A stretch of 64,000 bases of DNA from Labilithrix sp. (GTDB lineage: Bacteria > Myxococcota_A > Polyangia > Polyangiales > Polyangiaceae). Made by a program: the position numbers and the translations under genes. The notes beneath the pieces were generated by a model. The model was given only the letters and a program-made list of their open reading frames with translations. It had not been told where the DNA came from and ran no database searches. Positions within the stretch are counted from its first letter, which is position 1; each line of letters starts with the position of its first letter. Below are positions 1-8,437 of the stretch, piece after piece. The DNA is taken from positions 1 through 64,000 of the forward strand of contig JAHBWD010000019.1 in NCBI GenBank assembly GCA_019637175.1, written 5' to 3'.

Positions 1-1
1 T

Positions 2-172
2 GCGTGTACCTCCGTGTTCGAGAGTGCAGCGAGCACCCTGACGAAAGGCGGCATCGCAGATTCCGACGCCCGCGCGGGCCTCCGGTCCTATCTCGGCTGG
101 CAACAGTGCCCGCAAACGTCCGCGACCGGCGCGCCGAAAGCATCCGCATCCCTCGACGGAGCGCGCCGCTAG
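2..172 (+). CDS. C-terminal end of an unrecognised protein (cut by window edge)
   Basis: An open frame enters from the left edge and runs to a TAG at 170-172, giving 56 residues. Its codons mostly end in G or C, as in the neighbouring genes, which favours it over the other frames here. The tail is polar and Ala/Ser-rich with one Cys, and no domain is recognised. Because the start lies outside the window, the real length and function cannot be judged. It could also be a chance frame. Confidence 0.35.
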   Translation, partial: ACTSVFESAASTLTKGGIADSDARAGLRSYLGWQQCPQTSATGAPKASASLDGARR

Positions 173-333
173 ACAGATGGTCGCGAACGTGGGCGTCTCC
201 GTTGATGGCTCGCGGTCGTCTTCGTAGGCCGAGCGCGTGACACAGGTGCCGCGATCTTCGTACGTCGAGCACGTCGCGTAGCGCGCGAGGAAACGCGAAA
301 GCGTCGTCACCTGCGAGATACTACCCTGAACCT

Positions 334-1140
334 ATGTCCGACCTGCCCTGCTCGTTCTGCGGGAAGCCCAAGAGCGAGGTCGCGCGCATGATTGCCGGGC
401 CGTCGGCGTCCATCTGCAACGAGTGCGTCGCTCTCTGCGTTGACGTGCTCGACAACGGAGACCTTGCGCGCGTGACCACCGAGGGCCAGCTCCTCGTTCG
501 CTTCCCCGACGGATCGATTCACCTCTGCGAACAAGAGCACGCATGGATCAACTTCGCCCATGACGGCGTCGATCTTCAGTGGTGTGCCGCCATCGCGTTC
601 GCGCGCACTCCGAAGCCCATCGCGGTAGCCGCAGTGCGATCGGCGACCGGGTCACGCCGCGTTATCGCGTCGACATTCCCGATGCAAACGACGATAACCG
701 AGGCTGAGGCTCGAACGGTCGTCGACTCGTTCGGTGGAGCACATCGCGTTCAGCGGTTTGAGGCGCCGAGCGTAACGAAGCGCGCCGCCAAGGCCGCCCC
801 GGAAGCGCCGCCGCCACAGGCTCTCGGAGGATTCCTCAGCCCGCAAGAGATCACGAACTTCCTGTCGATGCGCTACCGCGTGCCGACGATCAACCTCGAT
901 GAGTACGTCGTTGCACCCGAGTTCCTCGCGCTCGTCTCGCGCGGGCTTTGCCTGAAGCACACCGTCCTTCCCGTATCACGTGCGGGCGCCTCACTGATTG
1001 CCGCCTTTGCGGATCCGACGGACGCCGCCGCGATCGAGGAACTGAAGACAGAGACCGGACTCAACGTCGAGCCGGTCATCGCGTCGGAGAGCGCAATCCG
1101 CACGGCGATCGCGCGGTACTACCCCGAGCAGGGCGACTGA
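334..1140 (+). CDS. ClpX-type zinc-finger protein with C-terminal T2SSE_N/MshEN-like domain
   Basis: This 268-residue protein opens with a ClpX-type zinc-binding domain: C6-x2-C9 and C28-x2-C31 with the typical IAGPS and ICNECV signatures between them. Residues about 40-150 form an unrecognised middle region. Residues about 165-268 look like the N-terminal domain of type II secretion/pilus ATPases (T2SSE_N/MshEN): a 'Y-R-V-P' start, a 'LPVSR' strand, an 'ADPTD' turn and a terminal 'ARYY'. No AAA+ or secretion ATPase core is present, so it is more likely a binding or adaptor protein than an enzyme. The ClpX-type zinc domain normally dimerises and binds adaptors or substrates, and MshEN domains bind partners or cyclic-di-GMP. 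A role linking proteolysis or signalling to a secretion apparatus is inference. It stands alone on the plus strand. Confidence 0.85.
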   Translation: MSDLPCSFCGKPKSEVARMIAGPSASICNECVALCVDVLDNGDLARVTTEGQLLVRFPDGSIHLCEQEHAWINFAHDGVDLQWCAAIAFARTPKPIAVAAVRSATGSRRVIASTFPMQTTITEAEARTVVDSFGGAHRVQRFEAPSVTKRAAKAAPEAPPPQALGGFLSPQEITNFLSMRYRVPTINLDEYVVAPEFLALVSRGLCLKHTVLPVSRAGASLIAAFADPTDAAAIEELKTETGLNVEPVIASESAIRTAIARYYPEQGD

Positions 1141-1368
1141 AGGCGCGAGGCATCAGCGAAGGTCGTCGACGTGGCAGAGGAGCAGTGCAGAGACCTCGGA
1201 ATTCCCGCTGCGAAATGCCGTAGGTTTCCCGCTGGGGTCGCCAAAAAGCGACGTGAGAACTGAGCCTCGGGGCAACCTGGGGCTCTTTGCTTTCGTTCAG
1301 GAGAACGCCGCCGACGAAACGGGGCTCCGCGCGCGACGTGCGAGGCGCCGCCTGTGCGGCCGAGCCGC

Positions 1369-1941
1369 TCAGCGCGGCTGGCAGTCCGGCGCGAGCGCGT
1401 CGTGTGTTTCGATGAAGCACGGCACGACCGCTGCGCACGCTGAATCGAGGCACGCCGCAAGCCTGGCGAGAGCGTCGGCGTTGAACGCGGGGAGGACCGA
1501 GCACGAGTCGCCGATGTCATTGCCCGCCCTGCCCGGGCACGCAGCGGCCTTCCTCGCGCAAGCGTCCGCCGTATCCCGGCCAGTGGGGGACGACGTAGCC
1601 ACGGCCTGACGGCACTCGTCCGCGCTCGGGCGCGAACAATCACTCGGCGTACGGCACGCAAAGTATTGATCCGGATCGACGAGCGTCGCTCGGCGGCAGC
1701 GATACTCCCGACCGCAGTCGTCCTGATAGGTGGATGGCGCCGACCCATCGGGCGCGCACGCCTTGAGTCGTTCGTCACGACGCGCGCAGAATTCGGCCTC
1801 GGAGGTGAGTGCCGTGGCTGCGCCGCCGGACGTCGTGGTGCTCCCGGTGGAGCACGCCGAAACGGTCACGGCCGCGACGCCCATCAGGACCGCGCCCGCT
1901 ACGACTCGTGACACGCGACTTCTCGAAGGGCGAAAAACCAT
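1369..1941 (-). CDS. Cys-rich putative lipoprotein
   Basis: A protein of 190 residues with an N-terminal signal peptide and a lipobox ending in Cys near residue 30 (VSAC). After a Thr/Ser/Gly-rich linker the mature part holds about a dozen cysteines in pairs, suggesting a disulfide-bonded exported protein. No family is recognised. The opposite strand also has open frames, but only this one shows a coherent export signal and codon pattern. It converges with the zinc-finger gene upstream, leaving a 228-bp gap. Function unknown. Confidence 0.7.
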   Translation of the reverse strand: MVFRPSRSRVSRVVAGAVLMGVAAVTVSACSTGSTTTSGGAATALTSEAEFCARRDERLKACAPDGSAPSTYQDDCGREYRCRRATLVDPDQYFACRTPSDCSRPSADECRQAVATSSPTGRDTADACARKAAACPGRAGNDIGDSCSVLPAFNADALARLAACLDSACAAVVPCFIETHDALAPDCQPR

Positions 1942-2239
1942 GCGTACGCAACGAGCAAGGATGATGCCCGCGGCGAAGCGCGCTCACCCGGTGCAGCGTG
2001 CACGTGCGCGCTGCACGGTGTGTGTGCAGCACGCTTCCCACCGATTCACTCCTGCGCCACGGCCGTGCAGTCCGGTGCACGCCCTTCTTCGCGGGCGCGC
2101 ACGCGTGGACGATCGCCGCCGCGCTCGAAGCACTCGAGCTCACACGAGCTTCGTGATCGAGCTGGCGATCTTCACGGCCATCGCGAAGCACTACGGCACC
2201 CGTCCGCCGACCTGAGCCGCGGCTGCACGTCCAGGGCCG
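1942..2239. other. Gene-poor stretch, nothing firm
   Basis: About 300 bases between two minus-strand genes. Short overlapping frames exist on both strands, but none has a clear ribosome-binding site, signal peptide or recognisable domain. The part next to 1941 should carry the promoter of the Cys-rich lipoprotein gene. I see no RNA gene or repeat. Confidence 0.4.
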
Positions 2240-2653
2240 TTACGGATCGGGGCTCGCGGGCGGCACGAGCCGCTCTGGGGGCTCGAACTCGATGAACACC
2301 GAGATCCCGTCTCGGACCCTCACGTTGAGACGCGACACGGTGATCGTCATGGGGAAAAGCATCCCCTGGTCGCGGAGCTCTTCGAAGGTTCCGGTGACGC
2401 GACGACCGCCCGCCTCGTCGCACATGATGAGGCGCATGCCCGGCGAGAAGTGGAGGAGGAGCCCTCGCTCGATCAGCCGAATGCTCGCGCCAGACCATCC
2501 GCGCACTCGAAGGGCGGCCGTGTCATCGGCCCCGAGCGTCACGTCCGCACCGGGTGCGAACACGTACTCCGCGACGATGGCCTCGTAGGCCGCGACGTAT
2601 ACGCCGACTCGAATTCGACGGTTCGGATACGGGCCTGTCGAGACTTCGTTCAT
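2240..2653 (-). CDS. Conserved hypothetical, small beta-rich protein
   Basis: This frame extends upstream to 2737, but I chose the Met at 2653 (MNEVSTGPY) because the extra 28 residues are basic, low-complexity and unlike the rest. The 137-residue product alternates short hydrophobic strands and Gly turns (for example 'ALRVRGWSGASIRL', 'GLLLHF') and has no signal peptide or membrane segment. This suggests a cytosolic beta-rich domain of the kind common in uncharacterised myxobacterial proteins. No catalytic motif is visible. Function unknown. Confidence 0.65.
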   Translation of the reverse strand: MNEVSTGPYPNRRIRVGVYVAAYEAIVAEYVFAPGADVTLGADDTAALRVRGWSGASIRLIERGLLLHFSPGMRLIMCDEAGGRRVTGTFEELRDQGMLFPMTITVSRLNVRVRDGISVFIEFEPPERLVPPASPDP

Positions 2654-2912
2654 TGGCAAATCCTGCTTCGCTGCCGCCGTGCGGCGGCCGTTCGAGCGAA
2701 GACTCCCTTTCAAACCGTGCGTGCGGACTTCCCGCACGGACGGGAGGCGCAGCCTTGTGCTCGTAAACGTACCTTCGCAGCTCCGAGTGATTCCATGAAG
2801 CCGCGATCAGCGCGGCTATCGCCATGCAGGGCTGTCGCCGGCAAGCCGCTCGAGCGCGACGCCACGGGCGAGCGCTGGCAAGTAGCCCCCGCTCCTCGTA
2901 TCCATCGAGACG

Positions 2913-4664
2913 ATGAGACCGCGCTCGCTCTACGTCGCCGCGGCGACGGCCGCGGCTGCCGGCGTCGCGGCGCTCGTCCACTGGGGCGCGTCGGATGTCC
3001 CGCTCGTCGTGGTCCTCGCGGCTTGGTCGCTGGCGTTCGGCGCGCTCGGGATCATCGGATCGCTCGCCGACGACGTCGTGTCGAGCAGCTGGCGTGTCTC
3101 GGCCGCGCTCGCGCGCGGCGACACCACCGACGCTCGCGCGGTGCGCGCTTCGATGGCGTCGTCGCGACTGACCGCCGACGTCAGAACCCTCCTCGACGCG
3201 CACATCCTCGCGGCGACCGGAGAGCTCGAGCGCGCCATCGACACGCTCGACCTCATGCTCGCGGCCCCGGCGCCACGCGTCGCGCGGAACCTTCGCGAGT
3301 CGTTTCGATCGACGGCCTTCGGCCGACGCGCGCTCTACCACGCGCTCCTCGGTCGAGCCGAGGAAGCGGCGCGAGATGTGGCGACGGTCGAGGCGCGCGA
3401 TCGGTACGGCGAGCACGCGAGCGCGCTGGCGCTCGCTCGCGCCGTCGGGCACGCCAGGCGAGGTGACACGAGCGCGCTGCGCCGCGCGCTGGCGACGTCG
3501 CGCCTGGACGACCTCGGATACCCCTGGCGAGCGCTGTGGTGCGCGCTTCGCCACCACGCGGGTCTCTGGGCGCCGCTCGGGCACGCCTACCGCGCCTCCG
3601 ACGACGGCGATCCCTTCACGCGCGCGATCGCGACCCGCCTGCCGGAGCTCGCTCCGTCCGTCGGGGGACCGTTCTTCGACGCGTCGCGAGCGGACGCGAC
3701 CACGATCACGACGACGAGCGCGGATGCGACGGCGGAGAGCGTCGAGGTGGCCCCTCCCCCTCCTCCGAAGCCACGCGCGACAGGGACGTCGCGCGTCGTC
3801 GGCGGCGTGTGGCTCATGTCTCTCGTCATCGCCCTCGTGTTCGCGCCCCATCGGCTCGCCACGGCGCTGGCCGTGACCCTCGCGTTCTGCGGCGCGTTGT
3901 TCGTACGCGCCTTTCGCGAGAGCCTGCGCCTGCGCAAGCAGCTCGGCCGGGTCGCGGAGCTGCAGCGGCTCGCCGGGGACGATCGCGCCCGTCAGGCGCT
4001 CCTCGAGGCGAAGCCGACGACCCCCTCCGTCGACTGGTACACCGAGGCGGCCGCGGTCGAGGAGCGCGCGGGGCGCCTCGACGCGGCGCTCGCTCACACC
4101 GACGCCGCGCTCGCGTTGCTGGGAGGCGCACGCGACGCGATGCAGCGCGAGCTCCTCGTGAGCTTGCGTCGCCGCGCGGTGATCCTCGCGATGACGGGTC
4201 GGCGCGATGAAGCCTCGGCGACGCTCGCGACGATGCGCCGCCGCGGTCGCTCCCACGTTCTCTTGCCGTCGATGCTCGTCGAGGTCGAGCTCGTGCTCGC
4301 GGTGCTGGAGGAAGACTGGGAGCGCGCTCGTCGCCTCGCCGCGACGAGATCCGTCGCCTCGCTCCTCTCGAAGCGCGCGGAGCTGCTGGCCGATCTCGTG
4401 CTCGCGACGACGTCGTCCGAGGTGCCGAAGGAGCACGTCGCGAGGCTCGAGGGCGAGCTCGCCGCCGACGCGGAGAGCGCGGCGTGGATCGGCAGCGTCG
4501 CGCCGCAGCTCCGAGAGCGCCTCGCGACGAAATCGGCAGGTCCTTACCGCATCGCCGTCGCGCGAGGCTCGCTCGCGGCGGAGCCAGCCGTCGCCGAAGA
4601 GACGCCGGAGTCGGGCGAAGCGCGCTCACCGGAGCTCGCGAGGCGAACGCTCGGCGAGCCTTGA
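2913..4664 (+). CDS. Membrane protein with TPR-like helical repeats
   Basis: A 583-residue protein. Two hydrophobic helices near residues 5-27 and 30-52 are followed by a long Ala/Leu/Arg-rich helical region resembling degenerate tetratricopeptide repeats ('ATGELERAIDTLDLML', 'LLGRAEEAARDVATV'). A second membrane pair lies around residues 295-335, preceded by a Pro-rich linker, and a further helical region contains 'ERAGRLDAALAHTDAALALL', also TPR-like. This suggests a scaffold anchored at the inner membrane with cytosolic protein-binding repeats on both sides of the membrane pair. There is no catalytic signature. It is monocistronic and converges with the next gene. Confidence 0.75.
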   Translation: MRPRSLYVAAATAAAAGVAALVHWGASDVPLVVVLAAWSLAFGALGIIGSLADDVVSSSWRVSAALARGDTTDARAVRASMASSRLTADVRTLLDAHILAATGELERAIDTLDLMLAAPAPRVARNLRESFRSTAFGRRALYHALLGRAEEAARDVATVEARDRYGEHASALALARAVGHARRGDTSALRRALATSRLDDLGYPWRALWCALRHHAGLWAPLGHAYRASDDGDPFTRAIATRLPELAPSVGGPFFDASRADATTITTTSADATAESVEVAPPPPPKPRATGTSRVVGGVWLMSLVIALVFAPHRLATALAVTLAFCGALFVRAFRESLRLRKQLGRVAELQRLAGDDRARQALLEAKPTTPSVDWYTEAAAVEERAGRLDAALAHTDAALALLGGARDAMQRELLVSLRRRAVILAMTGRRDEASATLATMRRRGRSHVLLPSMLVEVELVLAVLEEDWERARRLAATRSVASLLSKRAELLADLVLATTSSEVPKEHVARLEGELAADAESAAWIGSVAPQLRERLATKSAGPYRIAVARGSLAAEPAVAEETPESGEARSPELARRTLGEP

Positions 4665-4667
4665 CCT

Positions 4668-4682
4668 GCGACGCCGCGTCGC
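4668..4682 (+). terminator. Hairpin just after the TPR membrane protein gene
   Basis: Four bases after the stop codon lies a perfect inverted repeat GCGACG-ccg-CGTCGC (6-bp stem, 3-base loop). No T-run follows, which is common in very GC-rich genomes. It lies in the short gap between convergent genes, so it could terminate the plus-strand gene. Confidence 0.35.
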
Positions 4683-4740
4683 CATCGACGGTCGCGCGCG
4701 GAGCGCGGTGGGAGGTTGCCCTCGGCCACGGTCGATCGCA

Positions 4741-5229
4741 TCACGGAACGAGCGGCGGCACGCCCGGATCAGGCGGAGGCGCCGGCGCATCCGGCACCCC
4801 GCACTTCGCGCTGCACGCAGGCGCTTTGCGCCTGATGCACCGCGCGACGCAGGCGTACCCTTTCGGCTGGTTCTTTTCGAGGCGCTTGTAGTGCTCGACG
4901 CAAGCATCGTCGCTCCGCGTGAGACCGATGCACGTCGCCAGGACGGGCGGGTAGGAGCCGAAGCAGTCGTCCTTGCAGTCGTTGAACGCGTCGCCGACAG
5001 GAGCGCTCGCGACGCACTGATCGACGCAGCCCTTCGCGAGCTCGCCGAGGCCGAGGTACTGGCGCGTGCACTGATCCTTCTGCGCGGGCGCGAGCTGCCC
5101 ACCCGCGCTCGCCTCGACCTTCGCGCAGTACTGCGTGGCACCTTCCTGGGGCGAAGGCTTGCACGCCGAGAGCGCGATCGCAGCCGCGGCGAGCCAAAGG
5201 AGCGACGCGAGACGGTGCCTGCTCTTCAC
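4741..5229 (-). CDS. Cys-rich putative lipoprotein
   Basis: The frame is open further upstream, but the protein clearly begins at a GTG at 5229, which gives a classic signal peptide with lipobox LSAC (Cys at residue 23) and a 162-residue product. The mature part has about a dozen cysteines in patterns such as C-x3-C and C-x3-C-x3-C, with a Pro-rich C-terminal tail. It resembles the many small disulfide-rich lipoproteins of myxobacteria. No domain is recognised and the function is unknown. Confidence 0.75.
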   Translation of the reverse strand: MKSRHRLASLLWLAAAAIALSACKPSPQEGATQYCAKVEASAGGQLAPAQKDQCTRQYLGLGELAKGCVDQCVASAPVGDAFNDCKDDCFGSYPPVLATCIGLTRSDDACVEHYKRLEKNQPKGYACVARCIRRKAPACSAKCGVPDAPAPPPDPGVPPLVP

Positions 5230-5375
5230 GACCCCAGCGTAGTCGGGCGGAAGCGCTTCCTCCACTCCCCGTTCGACTTCCGCCAGCGGCGTCGGCCTGG
5301 CGGCGGGTTCCGAGGGTGGCCATCCTTTGCCGCGTCGTGCGGCATCCAGCGATCCCGAGGTGATCGCGTCGCCCC

Positions 5376-6185
5376 TCACAAATGTTCGGCGTTCTCCGCG
5401 AGGAGGAGGCCGAGCAAGCGCATCGCGACGACCGGCGCGTAGAGCGCCGCGACGCTCCGCACGATCGCCCCGAGCAGCGGGACCTCGATCGCCGCCGCGG
5501 CCCGGAGCATCCCGCCGCCGACGCCGAGCGCGATCGCGACGAAGAAGACCGTGAGGACGTACGCTCCCGGGATCTTCCCGATGAGCGCGATCCCCGCGAG
5601 CGGGTTGAGCGCGCCGAGGCATCCTTGCGAGTGCGCCGCGACGACGAGAGCAGCGGGGAAATAGAGGAGGCCGACGGCGCCGGCGCCGTAGACGACGGGA
5701 GACACTGCGCCCGACGCGTCGCCGAGCAGCACCGCGGCGACCACGGCAGGCGCGAACGACACCGCCATCGCCATGACGTATTTCCCGAGCGGCGCGAGCC
5801 ACAGGCTCACGTCGGCGATGTCCCTCGCGTCGATCCTCAACGTGTCGGCCCCGCCCGCCGTCGACCTCAACACCGCGAACAAGAAGCCGAGCTCGGCGGA
5901 GAGGGCGACGAGCCCGCCGACGAGCGGAATGAACTGGAGGAAGGTCGTGGCGACGAGCACTGCGACGAGCCACATCACGGTCGTGCCCCGAAACGGGTAC
6001 ATGAACGCGCCCGCGAGCAGCCCGGGCAGCGAGCGCGCCACGCGCGATCTCTCCTCGACGACGGCGTCACCGCACCTCGGGCACGCGCGAAGGATCCCGC
6101 TCCCCGCCGCGACTCGCCGCAGCTCGGCTTCCGCGAGGTAGCGATCGCAGCGCGCACAGCGGAACGTGACGTTCTCTGCTCCCAC
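5376..6185 (-). CDS. Zinc-ribbon multi-pass membrane protein
   Basis: This 269-residue protein starts with a zinc ribbon: C-x2-C near residues 10-13 and C-x2-C near 35-38. About five to six hydrophobic helices follow, from residue 60 onward. The layout, a short metal-binding head and a polytopic body with repeated 'LxxGxxxxxP' helices, resembles DUF4013-like membrane proteins, but the match is loose. No transport or catalytic residues are evident. Confidence 0.7.
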   Translation of the reverse strand: MGAENVTFRCARCDRYLAEAELRRVAAGSGILRACPRCGDAVVEERSRVARSLPGLLAGAFMYPFRGTTVMWLVAVLVATTFLQFIPLVGGLVALSAELGFLFAVLRSTAGGADTLRIDARDIADVSLWLAPLGKYVMAMAVSFAPAVVAAVLLGDASGAVSPVVYGAGAVGLLYFPAALVVAAHSQGCLGALNPLAGIALIGKIPGAYVLTVFFVAIALGVGGGMLRAAAAIEVPLLGAIVRSVAALYAPVVAMRLLGLLLAENAEHL

Positions 6186-6257
6186 ACCGGCAGAGTAGCC
6201 GTCGCGTATCTCGAGCGCGACACGACGATCCCGACAATCACCTCACCTCTCGGGTGC

Positions 6258-7010
6258 TCACCCGGCGACGATGAGGCGCAGGCCGACGTCGTATTCGCGC
6301 AGCTCGCGCAGGTGACCGTAGCGCGCGTCCCAGGTTCCGTCGTCGAGGTCGCGACGCACGGCGGCCACGACGCGCGCGACGACGTCGGGTTCGGCGCGCG
6401 CGAAGCCCGAGGTTCCGTTGCGGGCGTCTTCGTCGAGCACGCGCTCGGGATGAGCCCAGAACGAGCCGAGCTGCCAATCCGGCGTGTCGCGCGAAATCGG
6501 CAACGGCGACACTTCCGCGTTGCCCCCGAGCCACGCGATGATCCGCTCCGGCGACGGGAAAATTCGCCGATCGAGCTCGGCGACCTCGGGGAAGTAGTCC
6601 TTCATGAGCCACATCTCGCCGCTCACCCGAGGGTCGTAGGTCACGACCACCACGCGCCCGGACGCGACGCGACGCAGCTCGCGCACGCCTCGCTCTCGTT
6701 CTTCGTCCCAGTGGTGAAGGGAGAGAACGGTCATCGCCGCGTCCACGGAAGCATCTCGCAACGGCAGATGCCCCGCGGAGGCTCGAATCGCCGGCGCCAA
6801 GCCGCGCGGTCGCTGCTTCGCCATCGTGTCGCTCGGCTCGATCGCCACGACGTGGCGGTCGAGCGGCTCGTACGAACCGGCTCCCGCGCCGACGTTGACG
6901 ACGCTTCGAGCATCGCCGAGGGCTTGCTCGATCCGTTCGCGGATGAAGGGATCTTCCCGACGCGTGCGGGCGTACTGGCGGCCGATGCGCTCGTAGCGGG
7001 GTGCGTCCAT
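6258..7010 (-). CDS. Class I SAM-dependent methyltransferase
   Basis: The product has 250 residues from the ATG at 7010 (MDAPRYERIG), the first Met that keeps the family's N-terminus; the frame upstream is non-coding in character. Motif I is 'VVNVGAGAGSYE' near residue 38, the acidic loop is 'VVAIEPS' near residue 57, and a later strand reads 'AMTVLSLHHW', as in methyltransferase domain 11 proteins. It should transfer a methyl group from S-adenosylmethionine to a small molecule, but the substrate cannot be read from the sequence. Confidence 0.88.
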   Translation of the reverse strand: MDAPRYERIGRQYARTRREDPFIRERIEQALGDARSVVNVGAGAGSYEPLDRHVVAIEPSDTMAKQRPRGLAPAIRASAGHLPLRDASVDAAMTVLSLHHWDEERERGVRELRRVASGRVVVVTYDPRVSGEMWLMKDYFPEVAELDRRIFPSPERIIAWLGGNAEVSPLPISRDTPDWQLGSFWAHPERVLDEDARNGTSGFARAEPDVVARVVAAVRRDLDDGTWDARYGHLRELREYDVGLRLIVAG

Positions 7011-7057
7011 GGAGGCGCAGTACACCACGCAAACACGGCGCGGCGCTCGGTCGAAGC

Positions 7058-7672
7058 TCACCTGCGCCTGCGCGACGCCTTCGCGGCGCACTCGAGCGCC
7101 TCGACGCGCGGGAGATCCGCGACGTTGCGCGCGCGGTTCTCGAGGCACGTCGCGCGCAGCGCGGAGATCCACGCGCGGCCGTAGCGCTCGGGCCGATCGG
7201 CGCGATCGGCGCGGCCCTCGACGTCGAGCGCCGCGTCGGGGATCTCGCCCTCCCCTTCGGGTACGAACTTGAGCAGCTCGTTCGTGCACACGAGCAGCCG
7301 CCTGTTCGCGTCGCGGTTCGCGTACCACTCCTCTCTCGTCAACGCCGACGGATCAGGACGCACGAGCGGGAGCACGCGGTCGATCTCGTCGTTCCACCGC
7401 TTCGGCGAGATGATCTCCGACGGAGAGGGCCCGCCGAGCTCGTCGCGCGGCGCCGGGGCCGTGACGGGATCACCGTACGTGCGGAACGTGTAGGCGTTCC
7501 GCGCGCGACAACGCGGACAGGCGCCGGTCAGCGCCCACGCGTCGCCCTGTCCGTCCAGCCGGAGCGACTTCGCGTCGATCGTCGCGTCGCACGTCGCGCA
7601 CGGCGTGAGCGAGACGAAGAAGTACATCTCGTGGATCGAGCGCGCACGGACGATCCTTCGCGCGTCACTCAT
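7058..7672 (-). CDS. Hypothetical protein with zinc-ribbon motif
   Basis: Starting at the ATG at 7672, the product is 204 residues. Near residues 25-52 it has two C-x2-C pairs (CATC and CPRC) separated by a short beta hairpin, a typical structural zinc ribbon. The remainder is helical and charged, ending in a basic tail. There is no signal peptide or membrane helix, so it is cytosolic. It lies 47 bp upstream of the methyltransferase on the same strand and may be co-transcribed. Function unknown. Confidence 0.7.
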   Translation of the reverse strand: MSDARRIVRARSIHEMYFFVSLTPCATCDATIDAKSLRLDGQGDAWALTGACPRCRARNAYTFRTYGDPVTAPAPRDELGGPSPSEIISPKRWNDEIDRVLPLVRPDPSALTREEWYANRDANRRLLVCTNELLKFVPEGEGEIPDAALDVEGRADRADRPERYGRAWISALRATCLENRARNVADLPRVEALECAAKASRRRR

Positions 7673-7735
7673 CGATTCCGAGCGTAGCGCGAAGGTTCGC
7701 CCTGCACGCCACCTCGAGACGCTACGCTCTCGGAG

Positions 7736-8122
7736 ATGTCGCGCGGCGTCGGAGAGATCGAAGGCTGGTCGGCCGTCGCGTGGGTCGCGGGGATGGGCGC
7801 CGGAGTGCTCGTGGCGGCGGGCATCCTCTGGATGCTCGCGCGCGGCGCGTCCGACCGACCTCCGGAGGCTCCGACGTATCGAACGGCGGGATCGCCCGGC
7901 TCGCGTCGCCGTTCGCACCTGCGCGGCCTCGCGATCGTCGTGCTCGTGGTCGGCCTCCTCTCGCAGCTCTCGTACGCCGGCCTCTACGTCGAGCTCGTGC
8001 GCGCTGCGTTCGGCGCGCCCGTCCGGCCGAGCATCTCGGGCGACCTCTTCTTCTGGGTCTTCCTCGTCGATGCCACCGTCGCGGGCGGCGCGCTCGCCAG
8101 CGGATGGAGATCGACCGACTGA
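7736..8122 (+). CDS. Small membrane protein
   Basis: 128 residues with three hydrophobic helices near residues 12-34, 63-85 and 100-120, separated by an Arg/Pro-rich linker. No family is recognised. It is divergent from the zinc-ribbon gene, with a 63-bp shared upstream region. Confidence 0.65.
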   Translation: MSRGVGEIEGWSAVAWVAGMGAGVLVAAGILWMLARGASDRPPEAPTYRTAGSPGSRRRSHLRGLAIVVLVVGLLSQLSYAGLYVELVRAAFGAPVRPSISGDLFFWVFLVDATVAGGALASGWRSTD

Positions 8123-8141
8123 GCGCCCGCTTGCGCGCGAC

Positions 8142-8161
8142 CGATCACGGGCCCGCGTCGA
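8142..8161. repeat. 20-base direct repeat, copy 1
   Basis: The 20 bases from 8142 to 8161 (CGATCACGGGCCCGCGTCGA) recur exactly at 9120-9139. The two copies flank the collagen-like lipoprotein gene and contain the palindrome CGGGCCCG. This copy is intergenic. Why it is duplicated is unknown. Confidence 0.75.
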
Positions 8162-8294
8162 CTTCAGCGTCTCGGCCCCGTCCGTCGTCGCCGCGTACCT
8201 CGAGCGCGACAGCCGACCCGGAGGACGACGCGACGCCCTGAGCCGGCGCGCTGGCTCCGCGCATGCGGATCGTGAGCCGGGCGTCGCCGCGACC

Positions 8295-8329
8295 TGTATC
8301 ACCCTGTATCGCGTGTATCGCGGGGATAC
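8295..8329. promoter_or_regulatory. Cluster of TGTATC repeats, possible operator
   Basis: TGTATC occurs at 8295-8300, 8305-8310 and 8314-8319, spaced about one helical turn apart, with an inverted GATAC at about 8325. The array lies roughly 110 bases upstream of the collagen-like lipoprotein gene. Phased short repeats of this kind often bind a regulator. This is only a candidate. Confidence 0.35.
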
Positions 8330-8437
8330 GGCCCCACGGGCACGGTGGAAATGCCGTGTTTTCGAGGGCCCTCGAGTCGATCTCTGCTTGGCGCGCGCGT
8401 TGCTCCAAGGGAGGCAGCGAAAGGGGCAGGCAGAATC

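Larger units (their letters stand above)
8123..8437. other. Intergenic region with repeated motifs, no supported gene
   Basis: These 315 bases hold no gene I can support. A minus-strand frame of 87 codons exists but lacks a domain, a signal or a good ribosome-binding site. The region contains one copy of a 20-base repeat (8142-8161) and a cluster of TGTATC repeats (8295-8329). The bases just before 8438 include GGGGCAGG, a usable ribosome-binding site for the next gene. Confidence 0.5.

Noticed and set aside
2715..2739. Inverted repeat CCGTGCG...CGCACGG upstream of the TPR membrane protein
   Set aside because: A 7-bp repeat in high-GC DNA with an 11-base loop, not placed relative to a clear promoter; too weak to call an operator.
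8145..8408. 87-codon minus-strand frame in the intergenic region before the collagen-like gene
   Set aside because: It has no recognisable signal, weak start context and its end coincides with the 20-base repeat, so it is likely chance.
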